Made by a program: the position numbers and the translations under genes
Assembly (NCBI GenBank): GCA_938005265.1
Contig: CALLOA010000005.1
Location: 1 to 44,386, forward strand
Origin: an uncultured Granulosicoccaceae bacterium
GTDB taxonomy: Bacteria; Pseudomonadota; Gammaproteobacteria; Granulosicoccales; Granulosicoccaceae
DNA length: 44,386 nt
Reading direction: 5' to 3'
The notes under the pieces: model-generated
The model's input: the letters and a program-made list of their open reading frames with translations, nothing else
What the model was told of the DNA's origin: nothing
The model's database searches: none
Part shown: one piece after another, positions 24,336-33,239 of the stretch
Layout: each line of letters starts with the position of its first letter
Numbering within the stretch: the first letter of the stretch is position 1

Positions 24336-24767
24336 ATGATCAACGTAATAAAAAATTCGTCGCCGGGTGTTTTACTGCTGCGTTTGTTAATCGCTGCGAT
24401 AGTCGTTTTCGCTACCTACAATCCGACAGGCACCTCGATCTGGCACTGGGTTACGGGCCACCCCAACCCGACTGACGCCTGGGTGGTGCTACTGGCGATT
24501 ATCACAATACTGGTCAATATCGCTTTGTTAATTGCTGCATGGAAAGCGCTTGGCCTGATTGGTACCGTAATCGCACTGATCTTTTTTGCTGCATTGATCT
24601 ATCTCTCCTTACAGGAAGGTTGGGCAACTACCGGCAGTGCCGATTCACTGCGTTGGCTTGGATTGATTCTGTACAGTGTGTTTCTTGGCATTGGCCTTTC
24701 AGGTGCCATCCTCTGGCGACGTGCTACCGGACAGATTGTGACTGACGAAGCGGACGATCTGAGCTGA
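24336..24767 (+). CDS. small four-helix membrane protein (DUF6524-like)
   Basis: The 143-residue protein has four hydrophobic segments (about 12-27, 46-69, 72-90 and 104-126). After the first helix it contains FATYNPTGTSIWHW, which I recall from the DUF6524 family; the assignment is tentative. The C-terminus is acidic and presumably cytoplasmic. The gene follows the thioesterase-like gene by 129 bases and precedes the ABC exporter by 40, so the three could be co-transcribed. Confidence 0.75.
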   Translation: MINVIKNSSPGVLLLRLLIAAIVVFATYNPTGTSIWHWVTGHPNPTDAWVVLLAIITILVNIALLIAAWKALGLIGTVIALIFFAALIYLSLQEGWATTGSADSLRWLGLILYSVFLGIGLSGAILWRRATGQIVTDEADDLS

Positions 24768-24807
24768 TCGACGCGCTTCATGTCCTCTGGTTGCCTACCG
24801 GGCATCC

Positions 24808-26655
24808 TTGCCCGACGTTATACCCCGGGCAAACCAGCGCGGTATCGTCAAGGCATCCGCTAATTCATTGAGTGAACCACGTTCGAGTATTCGCGCGCTT
24901 TGGGAGTTGATTCGTTACGCGCGTGGTCACCGAAAACGCATAGTTCTGGCCAGCACCTGCTCGGTGCTGAACAGAGTCTTCGATATCATGCCGGAGATAC
25001 TGATCGGCATCGCGATCGATGTCGTTGTCAGTCGTGAAGATAGCTTTATTGCCACACTGGGGCTGGTGACACCACAGTCCCAGATTGTGGCATTAGCCGT
25101 ACTCACTTTTTTCATCTGGGCTGGCGAGTCGATTTTTGAATACCTGCACCTGATTCTGTGGCGTAATCTTGCACAAACCCTGCAAGCTGAGCTGCGCCAG
25201 GATGCCTACAACAATGTACAGGCACAAACGCTCTCCTTCTTTGAAGAACGCTCATCCGGCGAACTAATCGCCATTCTGAATGACGACGTCAATCAACTGG
25301 AACGATTCCTTGACGGTGGCGCAAATGAATTAATTCAAACCTTTGTTTCTGTCATTCTTGTTGGCGCAGTTTTTATCATCATATCTCCATTGATCGCCAT
25401 GCTGGCGTTCACGCCAATACCGGCGATCGTTATCGGAGCGTTCTTTTTCCTTAAAAAAGCCAATCCCTTGTACGCCGATGTACGCATCAAAGTGGCAGAA
25501 CTGGCGGCCCGACTCGCCAACAATATTGGCGGTATTTCCACCATCAAGGCCTTTACCGCCGAGGCACGTGAATCAGAACGACTGTGGCAGGCCAGTCAAC
25601 GCTATGTTGATGCCAATCGTAAAGCCATTGCAGTCAGCTCGGCATTTATACCGGTTATCCGAATGGCGATTCTTGCCGGATTCCTGTGCACCCTTATTGT
25701 GGGTGGTTTACAGGCACTGGATGGCAGCTTGAACGTTGGGGCCTATGGCGTGCTGGTGTTCCTGACCCAGAGATTGTTGTGGCCTTTGACGGGTCTTGCA
25801 CAGGTGATCGATTTGTATGAGCGCGCCATGGCAAGTACGCGGCGAATATTGTCTCTGATCGAAGAACCGTTATTACTCAGAGATGAAGGAACCCGTTCAA
25901 TACCGGAGCCTCTAGCTGCAGATTTGGAAATCAATAATCTGAGTTTCATTTACCCGTCCAGCGGCGCAGGCATTACTGACATCAGTTTTAAAGTAAAAGC
26001 CGGTACAACCTGCGCACTCGCAGGTGCCACGGGCAGCGGCAAATCAACACTGATCAAGTTGTTGCTGAGATTTTATACTCCTGATCAGGGCGCGATCAGG
26101 TTGGGTGGAGTACCTATCGATGAATTTTCACTGCATGATCTGCGTCAGCAAATCGGACTGGTCAGCCAGGACATCTACCTGTTCGATGGCAGCATTGCCG
26201 AAAACATAAGGTATGGCAACCCTCAAGCCAGTGACCAGCAGGTAGAACAGGCAGCAAGAGCCGCGGAAGCATGGGAATTTATCGAGGCATCGCCACAAGG
26301 CTTAAAAACAGCGGTAGGCGAAAGAGGGGTCAAGCTCAGTGGTGGCCAGAGACAGCGGCTATCACTGGCGAGAGCTATTCTTAAAGACCCGCCTGTTCTT
26401 GTGCTGGATGAAGCCACCAGTGCTGTAGACAACGAAACCGAAGCTGCCATTCAGAAATCACTGGCAAAAGTATCTGAAAATCGCACCGTACTGGTCATTG
26501 CGCACCGGCTCTCAACTATCGTTGCTGCACAACAAATTCTGGTTTTTGATCATGGGCGGATTGCAGAGACAGGAAGCCATCGGGAATTACTGAACGCCGG
26601 GGGTCTGTACCATTCGCAATGGATGGTACAGACCGGAGCGGCCGGCGATTTCTGA
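24808..26655 (+). CDS. ABC exporter (fused permease and ATPase)
   Basis: A 615-residue half-transporter of the ABCB/MsbA type, working as a dimer in the inner membrane. The N-terminal half (about 30-345) has six membrane segments and the coupling motif FFEERSSGELIAILNDDVN. The ATPase half has Walker A GATGSGKST (about 405), the signature LSGGQRQRLSLARA, Walker B VLVLDEATSAVD and the switch VIAHRLSTI. The start is uncertain: the frame opens with TTG at 24808 and no in-frame ATG precedes the first membrane helix. Substrates of such exporters (lipids, peptides, drugs) cannot be told from sequence. A T-tailed terminator follows at 26675. Confidence 0.92.
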   Translation: MPDVIPRANQRGIVKASANSLSEPRSSIRALWELIRYARGHRKRIVLASTCSVLNRVFDIMPEILIGIAIDVVVSREDSFIATLGLVTPQSQIVALAVLTFFIWAGESIFEYLHLILWRNLAQTLQAELRQDAYNNVQAQTLSFFEERSSGELIAILNDDVNQLERFLDGGANELIQTFVSVILVGAVFIIISPLIAMLAFTPIPAIVIGAFFFLKKANPLYADVRIKVAELAARLANNIGGISTIKAFTAEARESERLWQASQRYVDANRKAIAVSSAFIPVIRMAILAGFLCTLIVGGLQALDGSLNVGAYGVLVFLTQRLLWPLTGLAQVIDLYERAMASTRRILSLIEEPLLLRDEGTRSIPEPLAADLEINNLSFIYPSSGAGITDISFKVKAGTTCALAGATGSGKSTLIKLLLRFYTPDQGAIRLGGVPIDEFSLHDLRQQIGLVSQDIYLFDGSIAENIRYGNPQASDQQVEQAARAAEAWEFIEASPQGLKTAVGERGVKLSGGQRQRLSLARAILKDPPVLVLDEATSAVDNETEAAIQKSLAKVSENRTVLVIAHRLSTIVAAQQILVFDHGRIAETGSHRELLNAGGLYHSQWMVQTGAAGDF

Positions 26656-26674
26656 ACACTACATTTTCATTAAC

Positions 26675-26697
26675 GCCATAGGCATATGGCCGTTTTT
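26675..26697 (+). terminator. Rho-independent terminator of the ABC exporter gene
   Basis: GCCATA (26675-26680), loop GGCA and TATGGC (26685-26690) form a perfect stem followed by CG and five T. The gene ends 20 bases upstream. Part of this element (ATTAACGCC and GGCCGT) recurs at 26700-26718, close to the 3' end of the convergent gene. Confidence 0.8.
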
Positions 26698-26719
26698 GAA
26701 TTAACGCCGCAAGGCCGTA

Positions 26720-28096
26720 TTAGCTGACACCCCAGGGTGTAATCGCGGCCTTCAGTTTCGCATAACCATCCAGGTAACGCGGTCGCTCGCCCGAATACAC
26801 TTCGTCAAACTTGGCCAGCTGCTGGTCCAGCCAGGATGCCAGTGTATCATTGCCTGGATTGGCTGCTTTGTAAGCATCGGCAATCAGAACAAAGTGTATT
26901 CGTGGGTCGTAGGGATTTTTGGTGCCGCCGACGGTTTCATCACCATCCAGCAATCGCAGTAACATGGCATCAGCAGAACCCAGAGTCTGCTCAAAGATGG
27001 GATCACCTTCCATGCGATACATAACACTGGTCATGTCATGGCCACTTTTCATGGTAAAACCCATTTCACTCCAGACATCCTGCATATTTTTACCGGCACC
27101 AGCGTGGTCGAGCACCATCTGCCCCCAATCGCGCAGTACATCCGGCGCGTCAGCCATCAGATCAGTCAGGCGATCACCATCAAGATCTGTGGCGTAAATA
27201 ATTGCCGGCGTTTGCCTGATCATGTCATGTAGCATCACACCGTAATTGGTGTCGGAGATGTGTTCGTATATATCGCCACCCCACTGATCCATACCGTCCT
27301 TGAAACCATCAGGCAGCAGAGCAACGATGCGATCAACATTCTCTTTCTGCTCAAGATAGGCATCAACCGAATAGCGTTTCTTCAATTCAAAACGGGTACC
27401 TTCCAGTAACCAGCGCATCAAGCCGGCATTGACGGTATCTTCCTGAGCCTGTGTCGGCTTGAGTGCGACCCGGCCGATGTACCCCGTATCATTAACCATT
27501 TGCAGAAAGCGTCTGCCAGCATAGGCCATACGTACACCCGGCGTATTCATCTGTGTGTGTACGATGCCGGTCTCTGCATCAACACCAAAAACACTTTTGT
27601 CTTGCGAATACGGCAAACAAGGCATACAACGCAGTGACGTGATAGAACCGTAAGGGCGCACGTTGCAGTAAACCCCTGCTGCAGTCCTGAGAGCGGCATT
27701 ACCTGATTTTCCTGCAACAACTACTTTCCTCCCATTGTCGTTCACCATGAAGTCACCCGCTGTAGACCACTTAAGTGAGGTGTAATTCAGGTTACCGAAC
27801 CAGTCCAGCGGTGCCAGTTTTGTATCGTGGCGGTATTGGGCCATCATCGGTACGCCGATAAATGGTAGTCCCAGAACATCAAGCGCCATCAACGTACCGT
27901 TAAGAGCGAACATATCTGTGAATGCATGGGCAACGGGTTCCACATCGCCGGCACTGTTGCCACCTTCCCAAATTACCGCGGAAGCATCGCCTCCTGGCTT
28001 CAGATCTGATCTGTTGTAAGTGCTGTCAAGGATGCTAAATAAATCACCATCCTGTTCCTCCTGCGCAATTTTCAGCAGATCAATAGACTCAGACAT
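26720..28096 (-). CDS. uncharacterised 458-residue protein
   Basis: I do not recognise the family. The start at 28096 (MSESIDLLKIAQEEQDGDLF) is the most likely; the frame continues to 28354, but the extra residues overlap the divergent kinase gene and look non-coding. There is no signal peptide or membrane segment, so it is probably cytoplasmic. Notable pieces are EGGNSAGDVEPVAHAF, a Gly/Pro-rich LDVLGLPFIGVPMMAQYRHD, a Cys cluster YCNVRPYG then RCMPCLPYSQ, and an acidic, Asp/Trp-rich C-terminal half (DGMDQWGGDIYEH, YATDLDGDRLTDLM). DLDGDRLTD resembles a calcium- or metal-binding loop. It is divergent from the kinase/nucleotidyltransferase/deacetylase operon across 250 bases and may share its regulation. 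Confidence 0.8.
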   Translation of the reverse strand: MSESIDLLKIAQEEQDGDLFSILDSTYNRSDLKPGGDASAVIWEGGNSAGDVEPVAHAFTDMFALNGTLMALDVLGLPFIGVPMMAQYRHDTKLAPLDWFGNLNYTSLKWSTAGDFMVNDNGRKVVVAGKSGNAALRTAAGVYCNVRPYGSITSLRCMPCLPYSQDKSVFGVDAETGIVHTQMNTPGVRMAYAGRRFLQMVNDTGYIGRVALKPTQAQEDTVNAGLMRWLLEGTRFELKKRYSVDAYLEQKENVDRIVALLPDGFKDGMDQWGGDIYEHISDTNYGVMLHDMIRQTPAIIYATDLDGDRLTDLMADAPDVLRDWGQMVLDHAGAGKNMQDVWSEMGFTMKSGHDMTSVMYRMEGDPIFEQTLGSADAMLLRLLDGDETVGGTKNPYDPRIHFVLIADAYKAANPGNDTLASWLDQQLAKFDEVYSGERPRYLDGYAKLKAAITPWGVS

Positions 28097-28148
28097 GAAT
28101 AGGTTCTCTCGGTTAGGTTTGTTGTCGTGTGTAATTTGGTAGGCGACT

Positions 28149-28195
28149 GCCCGGCCTGTTCCGGGCGCTGTCCCGGTTGGCCCAGCCGGGTATTT
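28149..28195. repeat. two GC-rich hairpins in a divergent promoter region
   Basis: GCCCGG (28149-28154) pairs with CCGGGC (28161-28166). Immediately after, CCCGGTT (28172-28178) pairs with AGCCGGG (28184-28190, one G-T pair) and is followed by TATTTT. The second resembles a plus-strand terminator, which would be odd in front of the kinase start. On the minus strand both fall in the leader of the uncharacterised gene. Confidence 0.5.
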
Positions 28196-28347
28196 TAACC
28201 TATCCGAAAACAATAACGTAGCCACCCAAGCTTCAAGGGCGGCAAACTTCACCACATCTTCAATCTGCAGCTCCGCAGAATTCCGCAGATTCGAGGAATA
28301 TTTGAAAAAACAGATACTTTCCTCAGGTATGCAGCCAATATGATTCC

Positions 28348-29634
28348 ATGCCATTATTCCGCTCTATGATGAAAAGCGTTGAACATTGCACACAAGAGAC
28401 ACGAGAACTGCTGCTGGACATCATGGCCAAAGCACAAACCGGTGCTCACAGTTCTGATCAGGCCACTGATCTAGCCACCCGAACGGTATTATCCCCCTAC
28501 CGTATCAATCCTCTGGGCGCGCATGTAGATCATCAGGGCGGCCATGTTCTGGCTCAACCCATAGACCAATGTACTGTACTGAGCTTCCAGGCTGTTGAAC
28601 CGGAACAGCAAACGAGAACCGTCCGTGTTACCTCATTGCAGCCCGATTGGCGGGAAACCCCTTGTGAGCTGATCGTCACCGGGAACCGCATCGAGACTGC
28701 GTCCTGCGAGCCAGCAGCCAACTGGCAACGCTACCTGATCGCCACGGTAACGGCATTTTGCGAAGCCTTTACGCTTGAAAAAAATCTCGTCGCAGTAGTG
28801 GACGGCACATTAATCGGCGCGGGGTTGAGCTCATCGGCCTCGGTCATACTGGCCTATCTGGCAGCACTGGAACAGTGCAGCACAACATCGCTCAGCCCCC
28901 AACAGAAAGTTGAACTCTGCAGAATCGTTGAAAACCAGCATATGGGTCTTAACAATGGTGTGCAGGACCAGATGTCGATTGTATTCGGGAGAAAAAATGC
29001 GCTCGCCGTGCTGGATGTCAACCGGGTTTCTGCCAGAATGGCATTATCCCCACCTTCAGTCAGTGAGGTTGGCTGGGTCATTCTCTACTCCGGTTACTCG
29101 CGTGAATTAATCAATTCTGGCTTCAATACACGGGTGGCTGAATGTGCAGAAGCCGCATCGTTGCTACAGCCCGGCTGTCAACGCCTTGGTGATGTTGAAG
29201 AACATAACAGGGGCCGCGATCAGATTCAGAAACTACCGCCTCCCCTTGCCCGACGCGTACTTCACTTCAATAGCGAAACCAATCGGGTGCGACAGGGTGC
29301 GACTGCCTGGGAAGATGCAAACTGGACAGAATTTGGTGAATTGATGAATGCCTCCTGCCACAGTTCAATTCATCATTACGAAAGTGGCAGTGACGCACTA
29401 GTTGAAGCACATCGTATAGCCAGCGCCACACCGGGTGTCTACGGCAGCCGCTTCGGTGGAGGTGGTTATGGTGGTTGCCTGATAATACTGGCTGAGCGGT
29501 ACAAGGCTGATGAAGTTAGCCGCAGTGTCTTGCAGGATTATCTTCAACATTTTCCGGACCGCCACAACATTGCCACATCGATGATTGCCGAGGCGTCCGA
29601 CGGCATTCAAATCCACACTGCTGATCATGACTGA
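28348..29634 (+). CDS. GHMP sugar kinase, galacturonokinase-like
   Basis: A GHMP-family sugar-1-kinase. In place of the galactokinase sugar motif (RVNLIGEHTDY) it has YRINPLGAHVDHQGG (about 51-65), with Glu replaced by Ala and a DHQGG ending. This is nearly identical to plant galacturonokinase, whose motif I recall as RICPLGAHIDHQGG. The phosphate loop is GAGLSSSAS (about 157-165), followed by GLNNGVQDQMS and a late GSRFGGGGYGG (about 366-376). The predicted reaction is phosphorylation of C1 of an acidic or modified sugar. The nucleotidyltransferase start overlaps this stop by 8 bases (ATGACTGA), a strong sign of translational coupling. The start is uncertain among ATGs at 28348, 28366 and 28369; none has a clear Shine-Dalgarno. 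Confidence 0.85.
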   Translation: MPLFRSMMKSVEHCTQETRELLLDIMAKAQTGAHSSDQATDLATRTVLSPYRINPLGAHVDHQGGHVLAQPIDQCTVLSFQAVEPEQQTRTVRVTSLQPDWRETPCELIVTGNRIETASCEPAANWQRYLIATVTAFCEAFTLEKNLVAVVDGTLIGAGLSSSASVILAYLAALEQCSTTSLSPQQKVELCRIVENQHMGLNNGVQDQMSIVFGRKNALAVLDVNRVSARMALSPPSVSEVGWVILYSGYSRELINSGFNTRVAECAEAASLLQPGCQRLGDVEEHNRGRDQIQKLPPPLARRVLHFNSETNRVRQGATAWEDANWTEFGELMNASCHSSIHHYESGSDALVEAHRIASATPGVYGSRFGGGGYGGCLIILAERYKADEVSRSVLQDYLQHFPDRHNIATSMIAEASDGIQIHTADHD

Positions 29635-30346
29635 ACAACGCTGGGTAAAAAATTCTGTTTTGTTGGCAGCAGGCCGCGGCAGTCGCTTACGCCCACATAC
29701 TGACTCAACCCCTAAACCCCTGTTACCTATCAAGGGTCGCCCGTCGCTGGATTATCTGTTGGAGCAACTAAGCAAGGCAGGTATCGAGCAAGCAACTCTT
29801 GTTACCCATCACCTGTCGGAACAAATAGACAGCTATCTGCAGACACAAACCTGGCCACTGGCAACCCGTACAATCAGGCAGCAGAGTATGCACGGAACCG
29901 CCGATGCTTTACTAAGCGCACTGCCCGTTGATAACCCGGAACCCTTATTGGTCTGCGCGACCGATTACATCGTCAACGATCAATTTTATGAAGAATTTTT
30001 AGCCTTTCACGAAAGTCACGTTGACGGTATATCGGTGAGTCTTAAACAGTTACCGGACCACGAACTTGCCGCACGTAGCAGTGTTGAAATCGATGCAAAC
30101 ATGGCTATCAGTCGTATTGTAGAAAAACCGGCAGCCGGTCAAGCCCCCAGTAATTACAGTGCTAATCTGCTGTATGTCCTGCCTGCCAACTTTCGTCAAT
30201 ACTTGCTGACTGTTGAACCGTCAGTCCGCGGTGAACTTGAAATTCAGGACGCGATCAACGCATGCTTGCAACAAGGCGTGCGTGCCCGGGGAATTGTGCA
30301 AGCCGAACCCCAGGAGTGGCACCCGGATATAAACCAGGCACCATGA
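29627..30346 (+). CDS. sugar-1-phosphate nucleotidylyltransferase
   Basis: A compact 239-residue nucleotidyltransferase, expected to join a sugar-1-phosphate and an NTP to give NDP-sugar and pyrophosphate. The signature LLAAGRGSRLRPHTDSTPKP lies near the N-terminus, with CATDYIVND (metal-binding Asp) at about residue 105 and VEKP at about 165. There is no C-terminal beta-helix, so it resembles short enzymes such as MurU rather than GlgC. The ATG at 29627 lies inside the kinase stop region, so kinase and transferase probably run consecutively: sugar to sugar-1-phosphate to activated sugar. If the kinase uses galacturonate, the product would be UDP-galacturonate; this is untested. The nucleotide cannot be predicted. 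Confidence 0.87.
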   Translation: MTEQRWVKNSVLLAAGRGSRLRPHTDSTPKPLLPIKGRPSLDYLLEQLSKAGIEQATLVTHHLSEQIDSYLQTQTWPLATRTIRQQSMHGTADALLSALPVDNPEPLLVCATDYIVNDQFYEEFLAFHESHVDGISVSLKQLPDHELAARSSVEIDANMAISRIVEKPAAGQAPSNYSANLLYVLPANFRQYLLTVEPSVRGELEIQDAINACLQQGVRARGIVQAEPQEWHPDINQAP

Positions 30347-30373
30347 CCGGCAATTAACGGACAATCTGAATCG

Positions 30374-31486
30374 ATGAACAAGACAACAGCATTGGTATGG
30401 CACGAGCGCCTGATGTGGCACGACACTGGCCATTTATTCGGCCCGGAAGGTCAACATCAATGGTTTGAGCCGTACCCGCACCTTGAAACAGTTGCAGGAA
30501 AACGGCGCATCAAAAACCTGCTCGATGCTTCAGCGCTCAGCGATTCACTGGAAGTGCTGCGACCTCAAGCGGCCAGCCGCGAACAAATCCAGTCAGTACA
30601 TACTGAACAGCACTGGTCGCACATAAAATCCTTAAGCGAACAATCCAGAGGAGGCGAAGGAACGCAAAATTCAACCACAACACCGGTACCTCCAGGTGGG
30701 CTCGAAATATTTCAGCTGGCGGCCGGTGCTTCTATCGCCGCGGTCGACTTTACAATGCAAACGGGCGGAGCAGCCTATGCCCTGTCGCGCCCACCGGGGC
30801 ATCATGCAGAATCAGATCGGGCCCTGGGTTTTTGTTATTTCAACAATGCAGCGATTGCTGCCCGACACGTACAACGCAAACACGGTATTGAACGAATCGC
30901 CTTCGTTGACTTCGATGTTCACCACGGTAACGGCGCAGAAGAGATTTTCAGTAACGACCCGTCTGTTCTGACGATATCGATACACCAGGATCGGCACTTT
31001 CCGGTTGATCGCGGTGCTATCGTACAGGCCACTGACGGGTTTAAGAACAATCTCAACATACCACTTCCGCCTGCCAGTGGAACGGCCGTTTACCAGGCTG
31101 CGTTTGAGCGCATAATTTTACCTGCACTGGAGCAATTCAAACCGCAACTGATTATCGTACCCTGTGGCTTTGATGCCAGCGGCCATGATCCTTTGGGCAG
31201 GATGCTATTGAACAGCGAAGATTACCGGTGGATGACGGCCCGGCTGATGGAGGCTGCAAATCTCCACTGCAATGGTCACATTGCATTTACTCATGAGGGT
31301 GGTTACGCACCTCATCTCGTGCCCTTTCTGGCACATGCTGTGTTTGAACAACTCACCGGTGTTGAAAGCGAGGTGAAAGACCCGTTTCTGAAAGCGCTGA
31401 CCAGCCCCTGGGCCAGCGAGATTCTGCCGCATCAGGAAGCCATGTTAAAAGAGGCTGAAAACAGCTTGAACTTGCTACAAACCTGA
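30374..31486 (+). CDS. histone deacetylase family amidohydrolase (class II-like)
   Basis: A zinc-dependent deacetylase/amidohydrolase of the arginase-deacetylase fold, 370 residues. It has RPPGHHAE with the tandem catalytic His (about 142-144), zinc ligands in FVDFDVHHGNG (about 178-186) and GFDASGHDPLG (about 265-275), and EGGY (about 308-311). These match bacterial class II HDAC-like amidohydrolases and acetylpolyamine amidohydrolases. Bacterial substrates include acetylated polyamines and other N-acyl compounds. It begins 27 bases after the nucleotidyltransferase and is probably the third gene of that operon, so an acetylated or acylated amino sugar is a possible substrate. No signal peptide is seen; it should be cytoplasmic. 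Confidence 0.9.
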   Translation: MNKTTALVWHERLMWHDTGHLFGPEGQHQWFEPYPHLETVAGKRRIKNLLDASALSDSLEVLRPQAASREQIQSVHTEQHWSHIKSLSEQSRGGEGTQNSTTTPVPPGGLEIFQLAAGASIAAVDFTMQTGGAAYALSRPPGHHAESDRALGFCYFNNAAIAARHVQRKHGIERIAFVDFDVHHGNGAEEIFSNDPSVLTISIHQDRHFPVDRGAIVQATDGFKNNLNIPLPPASGTAVYQAAFERIILPALEQFKPQLIIVPCGFDASGHDPLGRMLLNSEDYRWMTARLMEAANLHCNGHIAFTHEGGYAPHLVPFLAHAVFEQLTGVESEVKDPFLKALTSPWASEILPHQEAMLKEAENSLNLLQT

Positions 31487-31516
31487 GCCCGCAGGCGCAA
31501 ATTTCCAACCTGCTGC

Positions 31517-33037
31517 TTAGCTGGTTTGACGGCCATATTTGCGTAACAAAATTAGAGGTAAACTAAGCCAGAGCAGAACGCCGCCGCCGGAACCGCCCGT
31601 CGAAGTTTCCTGATTCGCCTGCTCATTTTGCAGCGTAGTCTGCCCCTCTGCACTATTAGTATTTTCGGAATCGTCATCGCTGCCCACGGACTGAGGTGAA
31701 CTCTGGCTACCCGATTCGGACTCATTGCTTTCGTCAAGCAGTGCAGCATCATGGTAAGCCTCACAAAACCCGCTTTCCCCACTGATTACCAGCAAGGGCA
31801 TGTTCAGCGAGTTCTGCCTCGATGCCAGCAGCAACGGTTGCTGTAAATCGGACGCCTGCAAAGACAAGGTCAAAGGGGCTGAAAGCAGGTCGGCTACTTG
31901 TAGTGGTATTGCGTAGCGGGAACCTGCACTCCAAACGGCATTAGCCTGATGCATTAACAATACGTCTTGAGGATAGCTCACCGCATTGCCACCTTCCGAC
32001 CACAATGAATCATCCACAAGATGTGTATTGATGGTAGCTTCACCTTCACCCGCCACCACACTCATATGCAATTCCGCAGAGACAGCAGGTGCGACGCCAG
32101 TCAAATCAAACTGCAGCAATATCCGATTCGATTCTGTTGCAAGAGACAACAGAGGTTCATTAAACGATTGAGCGCTGGACAGATGAATATCAGACTGTGC
32201 CGGCAGCGCCACACGTTCATCGACACATTCACCTGGGGTGTAGTTAATGCCTCCGGCAATTTGTAGTGGATTGGTTTCGAGTACAACTTCCGACCCTACT
32301 TCTGACCCTGGCGTAGTCTCTGGCACAGTCTCTTCAGGGACGGTATCTACAGCCACTTCATCAATCGGCCCCCCGTTTTCAACGATGGCCTGATTACCGT
32401 CAATGCTGGCCTGCGGTGTGCCGGTTCTGACATCCAGATCATTGGAGCTTAAATCCAGCTCTTCGTATTTAAACAATGCCATCTTGTCGATGGCATGACC
32501 GAACGATCGTCCCGATACCTGCATGGTATGGGTTCCGGCAGAAAAGTACTGCCGTACATTGGCACCCACATGGTCCACCACTTTTGCATCCCAGAACCAA
32601 GCGCCAAAATGTCCCATAAAGACCTTCGACCATCCGTAAAGCCCCTGCTCCCCGGCAATATTTACCCCGCTTGGAAATCGCACCCAGGAGTCATTTGACT
32701 CCGTGTTGCTTTCTCCCTTGGCAATATGGGTACGCCAACGAAGCTCGTAGTTTCCAGGGTTGGTGATTTCAAACGTGTAGGTCAGAATGCCTTGCCCGGC
32801 ACCGCTGGATGCAAACAGGTCCGGCCCGGTCCACTCTATGTAGCCATCACCGGAAAAGTTGGGTAATTCTGCGTTTAAAGCCCAGGCACTGGCATCTGGC
32901 AGTGCAGATTCGGCCTCGAAGAAAACAAATCCTTGCTGCTCTGCAAATACAGCCTCTTGGGAAAAAGCGCTGAGCGGCGCCATCAGCAGTGGCAGCAAGC
33001 ACAGTGGTACTTTTTTTAACGGGTATGTTGAATTCAT
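31517..33037 (-). CDS. secreted carbohydrate-binding-like protein with GlyGly-CTERM tail
   Basis: The 506-residue protein has a signal peptide (about 1-26, ending SAFS) and a beta-sandwich region (about 35-195) starting FVFFEAESA and containing TYTFEITNPGNYELRWRTH, typical of carbohydrate-binding modules. An acidic Pro/Glu/Thr linker follows, then a second beta domain (about 275-420; RILLQFDLTG resembles DNRLRE/CBM96-type surface modules). A Ser/Gln/Asn-rich spacer leads to GGSGGG, the hydrophobic stretch VLLWLSLPLILL and a basic end, a GlyGly-CTERM anchor like that of the M35 protease in this window. No catalytic motif was seen. It is probably a surface polysaccharide-binding protein. The downstream HDAC-like gene is convergent, 30 bases away. 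Confidence 0.85.
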   Translation of the reverse strand: MNSTYPLKKVPLCLLPLLMAPLSAFSQEAVFAEQQGFVFFEAESALPDASAWALNAELPNFSGDGYIEWTGPDLFASSGAGQGILTYTFEITNPGNYELRWRTHIAKGESNTESNDSWVRFPSGVNIAGEQGLYGWSKVFMGHFGAWFWDAKVVDHVGANVRQYFSAGTHTMQVSGRSFGHAIDKMALFKYEELDLSSNDLDVRTGTPQASIDGNQAIVENGGPIDEVAVDTVPEETVPETTPGSEVGSEVVLETNPLQIAGGINYTPGECVDERVALPAQSDIHLSSAQSFNEPLLSLATESNRILLQFDLTGVAPAVSAELHMSVVAGEGEATINTHLVDDSLWSEGGNAVSYPQDVLLMHQANAVWSAGSRYAIPLQVADLLSAPLTLSLQASDLQQPLLLASRQNSLNMPLLVISGESGFCEAYHDAALLDESNESESGSQSSPQSVGSDDDSENTNSAEGQTTLQNEQANQETSTGGSGGGVLLWLSLPLILLRKYGRQTS

Positions 33038-33239
33038 TGAAAGCAGTATGGTTCCGGTCAGAACCTACTTCGACCTGGCGAATAGCCGTCTTTATGGCCG
33101 ACTGTGACGGACTCCTCATATCAGATCACAGCACTGCTTTGCTCTTTGGTACTTTGCGGATAGCAATACCTTTTTGCGGAAATATTTGCGACCGGACTAT
33201 GGCCAGATCAAGGCCATTAACAGAGTCGCCAGGCTGAGC

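Noticed and set aside
26720-28354. Long N-terminal extension of the uncharacterised protein to 28354
   Set aside because: It overlaps the divergent kinase start and GC-rich hairpins, and its composition differs from the rest; ATG 28096 is a better start.
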